In this document: piece by piece, positions 6,956 to 7,148 of the stretch
Layout: each line of letters begins with the position of its first letter
How positions within the stretch are numbered: position 1 is the stretch's first letter
NCBI GenBank assembly: GCA_003222935.1
Contig: QHXL01000189.1
Coordinates: 1 to 7,148 of the forward strand
DNA: 7,148 nucleotides
Source: Acidobacteriota bacterium
Lineage (GTDB): Bacteria; Acidobacteriota; Blastocatellia; Pyrinomonadales; Pyrinomonadaceae
Direction of reading: 5' to 3'
The notes under the pieces: model-generated
What the model saw: only the letters and a program-made list of their open reading frames with translations
What the model was told of the DNA's origin: nothing
Databases searched by the model: none
Program-made: the position numbers and the translations under genes

Positions 6956-7148
6956 CTAGAACTTCAACCAGCCGAGCAGACCGTGAACGACTGTTTCGCG
7001 ATTCTCTTCGTAGATTGCCTTGGTCAAAGGGATTCCCATGGGACAGGCCTGCACACAATTCTGAGCATTGCCGCAGTTAGTGATGCCGTCGTCACCCATG
7101 ATGCCCTCGAGTCGTTCGTCGCGAGTCATCTTTCCGGTTGGATGCATG
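6956..7148 (-). CDS. sdhB: Succinate dehydrogenase / fumarate reductase iron-sulfur subunit, C-terminal end (partial)
   Basis: About 63 codons from the right edge to a TAG at 6956-6958. The segment TNCGNAQNCVQACPMGIPLT carries the C-x6-C-x3-CP arrangement of cysteines that holds iron-sulfur clusters at the C-terminus of SdhB/FrdB. ERLEGIMGDDGI before it and LLGWLKF at the end also fit the family. The subunit passes electrons from the flavoprotein to the membrane anchor. The N-terminal plant-type ferredoxin domain is outside the window, and the Met nearest the edge is internal. FrdB is not distinguishable from SdhB here; the neighbouring mdh favours a TCA-cycle role. Confidence 0.88.
   Translation of the reverse strand, partial: MHPTGKMTRDERLEGIMGDDGITNCGNAQNCVQACPMGIPLTKAIYEENRETVVHGLLGWLKF

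Overview
The window reads as a piece of a bacterial chromosome carrying core amino-acid and central-carbon genes, probably from an uncultured or environmental Gram-negative. Base composition looks intermediate by eye, near half G+C. My best guess is Acidobacteriota, perhaps Blastocatellia-like. That guess rests on remembered protein flavour (citramalate-synthase route to isoleucine, LDH-like malate dehydrogenase, a PEP-CTERM-like secreted protein) and on many palindromic spacer repeats. It was not tested.

Layout: 1-435 (minus) is the N-terminal part of a secreted protein running off the left edge. 436-1158 is a long spacer. Its last ~220 bp hold mutually exclusive hairpins, short reading frames and a duplicated piece of the ilvE start. 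1159-3729 (plus) is ilvE-cimA, almost certainly one transcript. A ~40-bp inverted repeat forms the cimA stop codon and fills the cimA-lysC spacer. 3866-5274 (plus) is an aspartokinase gene split by an out-of-frame gap. 5286-5660 (minus) is a stand-alone Smr-domain protein bracketed by 28-bp inverted repeats. 5832-6748 (plus), behind a good sigma-70-type promoter, is malate dehydrogenase, also split by an out-of-frame gap. 6766-6939 is a compound tandem and inverted repeat. 6956-7148 (minus) is the C-terminal end of a succinate dehydrogenase/fumarate reductase iron-sulfur subunit.

How the genes work together: CimA makes citramalate from pyruvate and acetyl-CoA, the first step of a threonine-independent route to 2-oxobutyrate and isoleucine. 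IlvE performs the last transamination of isoleucine, leucine and valine. Aspartokinase opens the aspartate pathway (lysine, methionine, threonine). Malate dehydrogenase and the SdhB-type subunit are neighbouring TCA-cycle functions facing each other across a repeat.

Three things stand out. First, lysC and mdh each appear to lack about 16 nt relative to their families, which shifts both frames; either the assembly is wrong or both core genes are truly damaged. Second, the ilvE leader looks like an attenuator. It also shows that an older ilvE start, with a perfect Shine-Dalgarno, was displaced by a 98-bp duplication or insertion with an exact 11-bp direct repeat. Third, every spacer from cimA to sdhB carries a different palindromic repeat, and two of them supply the stop codon of the upstream gene. 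I see no new multi-gene defence or mobile system here.
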